From Cenococcum geophilum 1.58 (taxonomy: Eukaryota > Ascomycota > Dothideomycetes > Gloniales > Gloniaceae): DNA of 64,000 nt. The translations under genes and the position numbers were made by a program. Positions 1 through 11,619 of the stretch are shown here, piece by piece (the stretch's first letter is position 1; the number at the start of each line of letters is the position of its first letter). The notes under the pieces were generated by a model. That model was not told where the DNA came from and made no database searches. It saw only the letters and a list, made by a program, of their open reading frames with translations. The stretch spans positions 876,432 to 940,431 of the forward strand of contig KV748189.1 in the NCBI GenBank assembly GCA_001692895.1, given 5' to 3'.

Positions 1-735
1 AACACTTACTAGAGGTTCCTCCGTCCTTCCTATCTCCTCTCTTACCCGTCTCCTTATTAGATACTATCTATATCGCCACGTTAACTAATAGATCCCTTAG
101 TGGAGACTAGAGAGGGGTATTAGAGCGCCCCTAGCTCTTATAAGGAAGAAGAAAGAAGAAGAGAGAAAGGTATAGAGGAGGGAGTATTTATAGATAGGAG
201 GAGGCCTGCGAACGGGAGATTAGGCAGCTATAATATAGACATTAACGTTGCTTAACTAACACCTACTAGACGCCCCTCCGTCCTTCCTATCTCCTCTCTT
301 ACCCGTCTCCTCGTTAGATGCTATCTATATCGCTATATCAACTAATAGATCCCTTAGTGGGGACTAGGGAGGAGTATTAGAGCACCTCTAGCTCTTATAA
401 GGAAGAAGAAAGAAGAAGAGAGGAAGGTATAAAGGAGGGAGTATTTATAAATGGGAGGAGGCCTACGAGTATAGGAGATTAGGCAGCTATAATATAGCTA
501 GTAACATTGCTCGACTAATATATACTAGAGGCTCCTCCGTCCTTCCTATCCTCTCTCGCCCGTCTTGTTGTCCAATGCTGTTTATATTACTACGTTAACT
601 AATAGATCCCTTAGTAGGGACTAGGGAGAGGTATTAGAGCACCTCTAACTCTTATAAGGAAGAAGAAAGGAAAAGAGAGGAAGGTATAAAGGAGGGAGTA
701 TTTATAGACGGGAGGAAGCCCTGCAAGTACGTGAT
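1..735. repeat. Three tandem copies of a ~257-bp repeat
   Basis: Three head-to-tail copies start near 1, 258 and 517; the shared landmark CCTCCGTCC lies at 18, 275 and 534, giving periods of 257 and 259 bp. Each copy has a pyrimidine-rich head, a CTAATAGATCCCTTAGT block, a purine-rich AAGGAAGAAGAAAG stretch and a GGAGG-rich tail. Copies differ mostly by transitions, as expected after RIP. No coding potential is seen. The array may extend left of the window. It might belong to the 3' side of the neighbouring Helitron or be an independent satellite. Confidence 0.8.
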
Positions 736-2015
736 TTGGTAAGTACTAATAGCATAAGATTCTCGTACAAGATGGGCTTAATTACTTACTAAAATATAGG
801 GTATCTCTATTACTACAGTGGCTACTACAGTAGTAGAGACGCCTTAAATATTTAATATAACCGACTACTGAGGCTATTAATAAGTGAAAGGTAGGCTACC
901 GATATAGTGCGAATGATATAGTTGTTGATATTATTTATAGCCTGTTTTTGCTTCTAATATATACGTAAATCGTCCTTATATTTAGCGTAGAGCTAGTTAT
1001 AGGCAGTAAGCTAGTTTAGGTCTAGCTTTACTATTAATATAGTCATAGGTAGTATGTCCCTTAGTGTAGGCCGACTTGGTAGTTCTAGCTTTAGAAAATC
1101 GTCTTTTTTCTTAGATAGGTCAATATACTACTATACCTCGTTAGTTTTAGCTGTGTCTTAGATAATAAAGAACTATTAAATCTAATTAGATAGCTTATTA
1201 AGAATAAGGTTAATTTTTAATTCGGTAGAAGTTGTTATTTTTAGAATTTAATAGGTTAGGAAGGGTCTAGGTTAGGGTCTAGCTAGCGTCTTAATAGAAC
1301 CTTATTTGGATATTCCAAACTTTTAATTTAATTTATTAGTTCGTTCATCGGTCAGGTACGTTCATTAACTTAGGTTAATCGTCCGTTTATTTAATAGGTA
1401 AAGAAGCTTAAGACACTACAAAGGTAGTAGAAGTAGTGACTTCTTAAATAAGGTAGTAGATTAATTGCTTAGTAAGTAGTTAGTTATATTTAACGATCTA
1501 GACTTCACATTACTAAAATCCAAAATTTTATCACGGGGAGTGCGATTAATAACCCCTACTAACAGCTCTAACTACGTCTAATTTTTAATTTATAAATCGG
1601 CAGATTTATAGGTAATAGTTATTATAAGTAGCTCCAGGTGCGGTATATATAAAATCTTAACTATAGTATAGAGAAGTTGTGGCTGCTAATATGCGGTCCT
1701 AAGTAGCATGTATTCTTGGAGGTTATATAACTCCTTATATAAGCGACATTTCCGCCCTTTAAAAAAAAAATTAAAAAATTCCAAAAATTAATTAACGCTA
1801 TAGATAGCAGCAATATTAATCCGGCAATACTGCTAATTCTCCCTATATACTATTGTATGTATATTTAACAGCTCTAAAAGCGGTAAGAAGGTAGGACGGA
1901 TAGGGGGGTTAAAATTTAGAAAATTGGATTTCGTGGTTAAGCTGTTTAAAAGTTAGGAAGCCAAGACAAATGCTATATTCTCTGCTTACTTTTAAGCCAG
2001 TATATGATTTCCTAA
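736..2015. other. RIP-degraded AT-rich DNA without recognisable gene
   Basis: This stretch is rich in TA and poor in CA/TG, with stops in all frames. I recognise no domain in either strand. It could be the 3' flank or 3' part of the adjacent Helitron, or another eroded repeat. A long A-run lies near 1761. Confidence 0.5.
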
Positions 2016-2019
2016 TTAG

Positions 2020-5000
2020 GAAAAGTCGTTTATAAGTAGTTGCTACTGCCTCCGTATAAAATCTTCTTGTTATACCTCTTTAGTCTTACTTATAGATAAC
2101 TAAAATCGTTTTATATTAAACCTATATTCGAACATAAGCCCTAAAAGCTTCTTAACTTGTGAGATTGCTATATAGGTTAGCCTGGCTATTTTATCCTTTT
2201 CTTTAACATCTAGAACCACCTAGTTAAGTATTAGGCCCTAGCTTTTATATACGGTAAGAGCAAAAGCTAGAGTAACTAGAAATTAACGCCGTAAGTAAGA
2301 GCCTCTTATACCCTCCTACTTACGAAGTATAGAAAATATAGGGATAACTTTCTTACTATCCTACTAAGTGAATAGGGTAGGTCCGCTGTACCCATTTACC
2401 GTAATTAGTAGTAACTAAGGCTAATCCTTTTTAATATCCGCGTGTCCCTTTTATATAACATCTTTAACTATACTAGTAGTACCGTTTACTAAGCCTAGTT
2501 CAACCCAGATATTCTATATTAGTATTATTTTCGCGCTAATATATAGGGCTAGATTATCTATAGTATCGCACTAATTAGGAGTAACTTTTTGCGTACCTAT
2601 ACTAGTGTTAACTGACCTAATAGCCACTACTAGCTGTAAAAGGTCGCGAAGCCAAGTAGTGTTATACTTACCTATAGTAGCGCGTATACCATATAGCCGA
2701 ATTACGTTATTAAAGCCCGCAACCTTATTAGTAGATAGGCCCTGCTTATACCTAGTTAAAAGAAGCTTCTAGGTTGAATTACTTACAGAATTACTATATA
2801 GCTTCGTAAGGGCGGTCCTAAATATAGAGCTCTTAGCGTTATTACCGCCCTGCCGCATAACTTGATCTAGGATAGCAGTTTAGTTAATTGCCTTATAGGC
2901 TCCTTTTCCGTAGCTAGCGAGCTCTAACGGCCTAGCGGGTAAATTGCTGTATAAGGCCGCCTGATTTACAGGGGGAAGCTGATAGAAATTGCCTACTAGC
3001 AAGATGTTTAAGCCTCTAAAGTAGTCGTTGTTACGCATAGGGTAGATTTAACGGAGGTGGCGATTGATCTAGGCTAGATATACTTGCCCGATTATAGATT
3101 TCTTGTTAAGGACGAGATAGTAAATATCCTTAAAAGCTTGCTATAGAGGCGTAAGACTAGCAGTAGGTAATTCCTTAAATGGGCGATTTACTAGCAACCT
3201 TAATAGATCGTATATAGTTCTGCCGTTAATATTAAAAGTAGCTACCCTAATAGGGGCCGCTCGAGCTAATAGTATTGGCTTACTATTAGCCCTTGCCATA
3301 TTACAGAGCGTAGTAGAGAGGACAGTAATAAGATATAATTTGCCGGTTCCTGCCTCTCTATTAATATTAATCCGCAATAGAAAGGGACCAAGGCCCACTT
3401 AGATCTGCCTATAGTGATTAACTATAATATTATAGATATAACGCTAGCCTAGTTGTAAGGAGGACGGAGTCGCTATTTAGGATAGGCGGCTTTATAGTAA
3501 AGGCTATAGCTATACTTCCTGCCAATAAGTCCTCTTATTAAGCTGCGGGTACGTACCCCAATGCGTACTTTAGTCGTAGTTATAATTAAGCTCCCTATTA
3601 CCAAGCCTGTCAGAATCCTTAATTTTAACTCTATTAGTATTTTAAACGCGGGCATATAGGGCCTTAAAGAACTGGTATAGCTCTAAGTTGTCTATAAAAT
3701 CGCCCTTAAACTTATTAATATTATTAGTAGTTTCGCGACCTTTCTCTAGTTTTTAATTATAGAAGTAGTTGGGTAGGTACTAATAAGAGTTAACGTAAGC
3801 CTAATAGGAAGCTATATAATTAGGGGCCCCAAATCTATTAGTATAAGTAGCCACTTCCTTATACTCCCTCTACGGATAATAAAGAATAAGCTTTATACGG
3901 CAGAACTTAGAATACTACGGATAGGAAGGATCGCCCTTATATTGCGGAAAGTACGATATAACTTAAGGCCTTACTCTTAGTTAACGCTTATAAGTAGAGT
4001 AATTAAAATAGAGTAGAAAATCGAGGAAAGTAACGTCCTCTACCCTATTTGGACGGCGCTTATATTTCTTATAGTTAGATAGTCCGTACCCTCTTAGTTG
4101 CCTATCCTTAAGCTTATATATAGCGCTTTAATTATCCTCCTAGCGGTAGTCTAAAGTTACTACATTTCTTAAGCCTTCGGAAAGTGGAATATTAAGAAGT
4201 AGATGGTATACCTCCTGCGCTAACTAATTGCGTTTAGCAATAAGCTTATTTATAAACTTAGCTACTACCGAACTAAAGGCATAAAGACTGTTGGCGTACG
4301 GCTGTACTAATTAGAGTAACTCTTAGTAGGAAGTTAACTTCTTCTCTTTCTTACTAATATTTGCCTATATAGTTAACTATTACTAATATACTTATAGCGG
4401 GCGACGTATTAATATTTGCCATCCACGCCAGTATTATAGCTGCATTATAGCTATTAAGAAGCTTATTATTACGCTGCGGACAGAACGTCCAGTAATATGG
4501 ATTTTAATCCTTTAATACAGCGGCCTTATCGCGGAGAGAGCGTGGAAAGTAAAAGCGGCACTCCTTTACTCTAGCGGAGCCTTTTTTTAATTTTAAGCAA
4601 TAAGACTTAGTGCAATTACGGTACCGTTAAAATTAATTAAGGTAGGCGGTAAGAAGCTTATTAGTGTTAAGCTGTTCTTTATAGCTAAGAGCAGAAGGAT
4701 ATTAAAGATTAGGAGGCCTAGATTAATTAGGATTTATTATAGATATAAAAGTAGCCCAGTGCTTAGTAAAAGCAGCCCTTAATTTACTAGTTAACGGATC
4801 TGGCTTTAGGGCTATTAAACTCTATAAGAAGCTATATATATAGCCGCTACCTTACACCTACTACTTATATTGGGGACTAAAAGTTAGTGCCATTAAATAG
4901 ACCTATAAGCATGTGCTTCCTAAATAGATTAAAGCGGCGATATAGCTAGTAAGCAGTAATATGCGGATTATTATTAAGATTCCAAGAAGCAATTTAGTAG

Positions 5001-6560
5001 CGTTAAGCCTTATTAGTAGGCCTTATATTTGTTAAATAGAGGTATATAAGAGTGTAGATTATACTAATATAGATTAGCCGCGCTAAGTATAAAGAATAGA
5101 GACCCGCTTTTAATATTTTTAGTATAAGCCGTAAGCTTATTTCTCTTCTACTTCTAGTAGGGCCTAGTGCCTTTAAGCTTCTATATATGCCGTATAATCT
5201 TATTTAGAACCTAGTTACCCCTACTACCGTTTATAAGATTACTGAGCTTATCTAAAGATAGGCTATTTTTATCTAATCGGCTATAAAGGAAGCGGGTGGC
5301 GTTAAGGGTGTAAGAGTATATATATTAGGTCCCGCCGCGCTTGCGACAAGTTCGCAAGCACAATTGTAACGTTAGCCCGCCTCCACGTCGCCATACGGCC
5401 AAAAAGACTGAGAGTGCTTGCGAACTTGTCGCAAGCGCGGCGGGACCTAATATATATACTCTTACAAAGGGCTTGCTCCCTTATAATCTAATTAAACACG
5501 TAGTAGTAAAATAAGGGGTAGCGGCCGAACCGACCGTCCTGATACTTAAGTATATACTTAGCGTACGCAGCTAGGGTAACCGTATAGCTTTATGGTATGT
5601 TAAAGTCGGCTTTGCCATAAGGAAATAGAGTAGGAAAGGCGCCGCGTATAATAAAGCTAGCTAATCATTTAGAGAGAGGTGTTTATCGCACAGTAGGAAC
5701 CTTTAGGCCCGCTTATAGGTCTTGCTAATATTAAACCTTGCGACCTAAAAGCTCCAATTCGTTAAAGTTAGGTACTAGATTAGGAACTAAAGTATCTAGT
5801 ATATTGTTATTAAATTCGCCGTCTAGTATATTACTACTAAGCTTAGCAAGCAGAGGATTAGCAAGAGAACGTTATATAGGAGTAGTAAGGTAAGCCGTTG
5901 GGCTACTAGAATCTAACTCTAACTTATTAATATAAGGTAGCTAATCTAATATAGAGCCATTTTTGGGTAAGCTAGTAAGCCGGGTGCTATATATTTCAAT
6001 ATCGCGATAATTAGGATAATTGGCCTTTAGAAAGTAAAGCTATAGTGCTATAACAGAGCGCTTTACGGTATACCGCTTAGTAAACCGCTAACTTAAATAT
6101 TGGCCACCCTCTACTACTATAGGCCTCACGACTAGTATATCGAGTTCGGTAGGTAGCCGTGGTAGCTACCTCTAAGTCTTTAGTATATTCTGGCCAAAGC
6201 AGCAGACGTGGCTAGTATAGCAATATTGCTGGCCGCGTATACGCATAACTTGCAGATAAACGTATACGCGCGTAATCAGAAGCTCCTCTACCGCGGTAAG
6301 TATAGGTAGGAAGCCAGGAATAGGCCCCGGATTAAGCCCGTTGCTTTTACTAAATAGGGGAAGAAGGGTTAGATCCTTAAGGCCATCGGCGTCCTTAATG
6401 CAGGCTTTATATATACCTATATTATCACCCTCCGTAGCTAGGCCCATTTAGAACCACCGCTTCTTATAATAACTACACGTCTCTATACGTTCAGCCTATA
6501 GTATACTCCTAAACTTCTTAATTCGCTCCTAATTAATAGCCGAAATAGGTAGGGGTATAG
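2020..6560 (-). pseudogene. Degenerate Helitron Rep/Pif1-like helicase (RIP-mutated)
   Basis: Reading the minus strand from about 6560 downward gives the order of a fungal Helitron transposase. Near 6450-6170 a DUF6570-like N-region reads PGPIPGFLPILTAVEELLI and RGQQY. Near 4600-4380 the end of the Rep (Helitron_like_N) domain shows CRFYFPRSLRDKAA, YWTFCPQRN and AIILAWMANI. Near 3390-3140 the Pif1 helicase shows the Walker A region EAGTGK and RAAPIRVATFNINGRTI. Near 2300-2080 the helicase C-terminus shows LAFALTVYKS and LTYIAISQVKKL. Stops and frame breaks occur throughout, so it is dead. Helitrons move by rolling-circle replication through a HUH Rep nuclease plus helicase. Ends (5' TC, 3' hairpin-CTRR) were not located. 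Confidence 0.8.
5310..5465. mobile_element. Hairpin MITE (51-bp perfect inverted repeat) inside the Helitron
   Basis: The arms 5310-5360 and 5415-5465 are perfect reverse complements of 51 bp, separated by a 54-bp spacer. The end motif AGAGTATATATATTAGG is flanked on both sides by TA (5311-5312 and 5463-5464), which fits a Tc1/mariner-type target duplication. The arms contain a GC-rich core (CCCGCCGCGCTTGCGACAAG), and arms and spacer lack the TA-rich decay of the surrounding Helitron. This suggests insertion after the Helitron was RIPped. No coding capacity. It interrupts the minus-strand Rep coding region. Confidence 0.8.
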
Positions 6561-7878
6561 CCGTAATCGGAGTAGGGGTAGGTATTGGCGGTAGAGTAGG
6601 TATAGAAGCTAGTTCTAGTAAGGACGTATTTAGGCTATCTAGAGTACCTCTTCTGCTATACGGAGCTTTATCTATAGTATATAGCGGAGGAGTAGGCGAG
6701 TAAGTTTCACCCCGTTAATTAAGAATGCGGTGCTCCCGTTATATTGTCCTAATTGTTTTCCGCCGTTAAGCTATTTTAGGGGTATCTTAACTGTTCTGGC
6801 CACGGGGTAAAAAGATATCTTTAGTATCGGTTTTAGGTAAAGTATTTCGCTGGCGCTTTATAGGACGAATTTTAGTGGAACTAAGCTCTACTTTCCGCCT
6901 ATTTGAATTATATTCAGAGCCCTAGGAAAGTAAGTAAAAGTAGAAGTAATATACAGGGAAAACGTGCCTTTAACCGATATAATTGATATTACTTTAAAAG
7001 CTTAGCAGATAGGCCGTTTTTAATAAAATTAATATAGGGTTGTATTGAACAGCACTTACTACACTTAATTAAAGCAGGTTCTACTATAATTAAGACGCGT
7101 ATAGTAGTATTAATAGAGATGTTAATAAAAAGGTCGGTTTCTTAATAGTGGAATCTTAAATATTTTAATGTTCGTCACGTGTATTCTGCAGGTAGATACC
7201 ACCCACGGTTTTTTTTTAGACTAATTAAAAGCAGGCTTAGCAAAGTTTGAAAATTGGAACACTGAAAGTATAGACCACTCGTACCTCGGGTCAATGAGTG
7301 GTCTTTAGGTACCGTGCAGGGAACTTTTTTTTAAAGGCTCCGCGTCGCCTAGACCCCTACACATGCTCTCGTAAAATTTTAACCGAACACCTGAATTCAG
7401 TACGTGTGGCTGAAGCTCTGTATTATAAACTTAAAGGACGAAAAAACACCTGCGAACCATTTGGGTCTACTCAGCCCAAGGACCCCTGTTATCGACTAGG
7501 GCTTAATTAAGTAAAGCGAGTGCCAAGGGCTACAAGTCATATATAGGGACGAAAGTCGATATGTGTACAAAAAGAGGAAACCGATTTTGCAAGCTATAGG
7601 GACTTAAGGTCCCTGATACGGGCGAGGGTAACCCTTGTAGCATGATTACCCTTGTAGGAGGGAGAAGGGGGGCGTTAGCGAAAAGTGGCTTTGGTGCAAG
7701 CGATGATGACGACGTTTCAAGTAGGCCCGCGAGCCGACAATGGAACTGCATGCGCCACAATTAGGCTGCATTGCGGCACAGCAGCACCGCGTTTTATTTA
7801 CAATTGCCGGAAGAGAAGCTTGCTTTCGACTTCAACTTGTGCCTGAATTTCATTTCATACCTCGGCGAGATCACTAAA
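6561..7878. other. Transition from RIP DNA to the 5' flank of a split gene
   Basis: From 6561 to about 7230 the DNA is AT-rich and eroded, probably the 5' side of the Helitron. From about 7240 base composition becomes normal. A small inverted repeat GACCACTC / GAGTGGTC lies at about 7271-7302. Around 7620-7665 the motif TACCCTTGTAG recurs. Several open frames here (for example 7298-7510 plus, 7530-7760 minus) have no recognisable content, and I do not call them genes. The stretch just before 7879 is probably the 5' leader of the interrupted gene. Confidence 0.45.
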
Positions 7879-8208
7879 ATGACTGGAGAGAAATCCAAAG
7901 GGAAACAAAAGCGGTCAAGAACCGTGGATAGTTGGGATGGGCTAAATGAGGAGGAGAAAGAGCGCAAACGACAGGATATCGAGAAGGAGAACGGAAGTCC
8001 TTTACCTGAAATGCCGGACAAAAAACCACCGGAAATGACGGACGAAGATCGAATCAGCCTCGCCAAGTCCACTCTCCGCAGCCACATAGGTATTAGGGAA
8101 GAACGCCATCCGAGAACTGCAGTCCTCTTCTTTATCGAACTCGCGCCAAACTCGGCACGCAGGGGAGCCGCTTGTCAGCACACCACCTACACCAACCGTA
8201 TTAAAGAA
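7879..8208 (+). pseudogene. 5' part of a split gene, PARP-type zinc-finger-like (interrupted)
   Basis: The frame from ATG at 7879 (an in-frame ATG also exists at 7771) encodes a lysine/glutamate-rich N-terminus (MTGEKSKGKQKRSRTVDSWD) followed by FFIELAPNSARRGAACQHTTY. It runs into the transposon at 8209. The same frame resumes after the transposon with the duplicated codons ATT AAA GAA, giving TNR-IKE-GSYRIAVHPGMN. CQHTTY followed by YHVQC in the 3' part looks like a PARP-type zinc finger. The second expected Cys reads Tyr (TAC), a G-to-A change on one strand consistent with RIP. The family assignment is tentative; the split itself is clear. Confidence 0.6.
8200..8208. repeat. Left target-site duplication, ATTAAAGAA
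   Basis: ATTAAAGAA immediately precedes the left inverted repeat and is repeated exactly at 14651-14659 after the right inverted repeat. Both copies encode Ile-Lys-Glu in the reading frame of the split gene. Confidence 0.85.
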
Positions 8209-8231
8209 TTGTCCCAGCATGCTCAGACCAC
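8209..8231 (+). repeat. Left terminal inverted repeat
   Basis: Begins TTGTCCCAGCATGCTCAGAC and pairs with 14628-14650 (which begins TTGACTCAGCATGCTCAGAC on the minus strand). The mismatches are at positions 4 and 6 and at the innermost base. Confidence 0.85.
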
Positions 8232-8310
8232 ATGGGACGCCGGATAAATCCGGCCCGATGGCACTAAACCAGTTTAGGCCATCTGTCCCTATGTGGTCTG
8301 AGACACTTTG
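8219..8310. repeat. Left foldback arm
   Basis: CTCAGACCACATGGGAC at about 8222 pairs with GTCCCTATGTGGTCTGAG at about 8286-8303, forming a stem of about 17 bp with a loop of about 45 bases that itself holds CCGGATAAATCCGG. It is followed by ACACTTTGGC, which is also found in inverted position at the right end (14535-14545). Confidence 0.75.
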
Positions 8311-8879
8311 GCCGACGTTTGTAAAGCACGTCGCGATATCCGCATGGCTAATATTACAGATATTCACTTCTTATTCTTACGATAAGTTTAGGTAGCTTAA
8401 AAAATCCATTAATTATACACTAGGCTCCGGCGAATTAAATGGTCTATATAAGAAGTCTTCCCGCCTTCCTATTCCTAATATTAATTTTAAAATAGCCGTG
8501 ACGCGGTTTGCTAAAGTAAACAATTAGTAATATCCGCACTAACAACGCGTTAATCTTAACCACCTACTCTCTATCTATTATATCTATAATCTAATAATTA
8601 AAACCTATTAAGATCTATCTATTATAACGTATTTAAGTCCTCCCTACCTTTATCTAACCCTCTATTCTCCCTCTACTACTTTTAAGCGCTATTTACTAAT
8701 GCCTCTATTAAAGCGAATAAGGTAAAGAGGTTGTAAACTATAAGCTAGTTAAGTAGATTAATAAGCTGGCAGTACGCAATAGGCTAGGGATTATATTAAA
8801 ATGGATTCCTAGCGGTCTCTACAGCTATATAGCCTGTGGAGGAAGCTACCCTAGCTTATAAGCAGCTCTTATAAACTTT

Positions 8880-10100
8880 AAATAAGCAAGCTAGATAAAG
8901 CTATTGCGGAGATATATCCGTACCGCGGTTATACGGAGCAGCTTGAGGCCCTAAGGGTGCTGATATTTAAGCGGCGAGATCTCATGCTTATGGCAAAGAC
9001 GTCTTTTAGTAAGAGTATAATAATGTAAGCACTACTATGTCTTATATCTAATGCAGTTGTTATTATTGTTCTTCCACTTAACGCGATTAGGTTAGAGTAA
9101 GTAAAAAAGATTGCAAAGCTACCTTATATTTAACCTATTTATGTGTAGGAGAAAACAATATCCGCTAAGCTAATTGAGGATATCCGCATAGGCAGCTATA
9201 TATATATCCTTATCTCCCTAGAGCTTTTAGTTAGTAATAAGCTATATAAGGTTCTAATAGACCTAATATTTCGTTCCTATATTACCCTTATAGTGGTTAA
9301 TAAAGTACACCTACTTGCTAATTAGGGAGAGACCTTCTATATAGCGTATACATAACTCTTTAAAGTACATTTAGTCTTAGTTAATAAGCCTTAGTTTATA
9401 TATACCGCAATACTAGACCTATTTACGTTTCGGACTATATATAAGCTAGCTAGGTTTAAACCTAATATACAAGTTATTAAAACCCTAATTAATTGGCCGG
9501 AGCTAAAGATTATATAAAGGGTTATAACTGTGCTAGAGAAGAAGGACTTTTAAGCTCTTTACTTTACTATTGCTGCTGCTCTAGTATATTTACATACTGC
9601 TAGTAATAGTAACTAAGGAGAAGGCGAGTAATTAAGAAGCCGCTTAATATCCGTATAGTAGATATACTGCTAACAGTTTAATTAACTTTAGCTGATTTTA
9701 AAGACGATTATCTTTTTTAATTTTAAGGAGTGGATAGCTGCCTATCGTAATACTATTCGCAGCTAGTTAATCCATTGCGGCTATAATGCTGCTATTGCTA
9801 GAGAAGTGGTGTAGAGCTACTACGTAATGCTTGCAGATATTAATAAAGACCGCTTATACGCTAAATACGCGCGCCTAACATCTTAAATTCGAATTTTCGT
9901 TGTATTAGATGCAGTAGCACACGGTGTAGATATCCCGGATATCTACCGTTTAATCTAATATAGAATGCCTTGCCACAAATCCTATAATATGCTAGCACAG
10001 CGGTTTAGCCGGGCAGGCTAAGGAGAAGGCCTCTTAGGCGAAGCAATCTTTATGGTTAAGAGCCGCTGGCGGGGTTTTTGCGATAAATTAGGTAGTTCTA
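8880..10100 (+). pseudogene. Degenerate RecQ-type DNA helicase
   Basis: Translating the plus strand gives successive RecQ-family helicase motifs. YRGYTEQLEALRVLIFKRRD leads to a Walker A region AKTSFSKS (about 8913-9015). The DEAH-box position reads NKVH followed by LLAN (about 9297). LDPFTFRT and FKPNIQVIKTLINWPELKII come at about 9415-9515. Motif V is LDAVAHGVDIPDIYR (about 9905-9950) and motif VI is LAQRFSRAG (about 9990). Recognisable coding continues weakly to about 10980. TAG/TAA stops occur about every 20-40 codons, typical of RIP. Similar RecQ-like proteins occur in many fungal repeats, including telomere-linked helicase genes; here the gene is inside a defined TIR element. It is not functional as it stands. 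Confidence 0.8.
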
Positions 10101-11249
10101 AGCATATATAACCTTAGTATATAGGCAATCTTTACGTAAGCGCGCTACGCAATAATATCCGCGGGCGACAAAACGTAGAGACTGCGGATATTGCGGGCGA
10201 TGCTTTATCTATAGCGTTAGTCAGTACTAAGCAGTTAGTAGATATAAGAAGCGGGCGTAGGTTAAGCCCTAGTAGTTCTATAGTACGCCTACCTAAAGAG
10301 CTTATTATACCAACCCTACGCCTAAAGAAGCGGTTAACTAATGCGCAGTTATGTGGTAAACTGCCGTTTACCCTATAGCGGCTAGTTAATAAGGATTAGG
10401 TATACTTATAAGTAATATAACTTACACACTATAGAGACCCACAGTCTACTATTAGTAAAGACTTGTGTTACAGTAACTATAACCTAGCAATATTTATAGA
10501 TTACGAGTATAATATCCGTACTAGCTATAGTGCGGATATTATAAAAACCTACTAGGAGCCTATATTAAGCAATATATAGAAGTAGTTTACACAATGGGCG
10601 GAGGCTAGGTATTAGGATATATTATAAACGCCTATAGTTAATTATATTATACCGGATAAGCAGCTTTATTGCCTCTATAATATAGGGTGGGTTTTAGATG
10701 CGGCATTATTAAGGTAAGTAATGCCTGAGTGGGATCCTAATATCCTTAGTAAGGAGCTTCCGTCCCTTATTAAGCTTTTAGTAGATAAGGAACGAAAGTA
10801 GAAATAGAAAGAAATAGGGCAACTCTTAGGTTCTTCTAGGTTAATTATATAGATATTAAAGCGGTTTTCCTAAGCGTTAGAGCAGCACGCTGCTACGGAT
10901 AAGCGCTTATTATAGGCTCTTATACGGGCTTCGCAGGTTTTAGATAGAAGATTTAAAATATCAGCGCCGTGGCAATTAGCGCCTCACTATGGCGCTGATA
11001 TATCGTAGGCTAGTTAATAGTTAGCTATAAACCTCTTGCTAATAACTTAGGAAGAGGATATACCTATACCTTCGCTAACTCTTGGGTCTCTAGCTCCTAC
11101 TCCTCTATTATTACCCTTATACCAGCCGTTAGATATATCTATACTGCCAGCAACCCGCTAGTTAGATACGTCTTTATTAGTACCGTAAAGGCGGTTAGCG
11201 TGATTAAATAGAGGTGAATATATATAAAGAGCACTATAGGAAATTAACG

Positions 11250-11619
11250 GCAACGCTAATTAGTATATAGCGGGCTAATATTAGGCGAGGTTAGTTAATA
11301 TTAGGCGGGGTTAGCTAATATTAGGTGAGTTTACCTTATATCCGCTAAGCGGATATTGCAACTATAGTAGCTAATATCTATTAGGATAACGCCCCCCCTT
11401 CCCCTTATACTTTATACCCCTAGCAAGCGCGGCCCAGGAACTAAATAGATTAATTAATTAATAATATCAATTACTTAGGAATATATACTAGTGCTACTAA
11501 CTATAGCGGATATTAAACGGTTGTAGTAATAGCTTATAGCTAATATCTTATATTATTTATTAAGCAACTTATATGTAGGTTAAAGCTGGGTTTAAGTAAA
11601 GTTAGTAGGGAGTACGAAG
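11250..11619. other. Region between convergent transposon genes
   Basis: Contains short direct repeats TTAGGCGRGGTTAGYTAATA at about 11280-11330 and copies of GCGGATATT at about 11352 and 11502, between the 3' ends of the helicase and DUF6589-like frames. No gene is seen. Confidence 0.5.
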
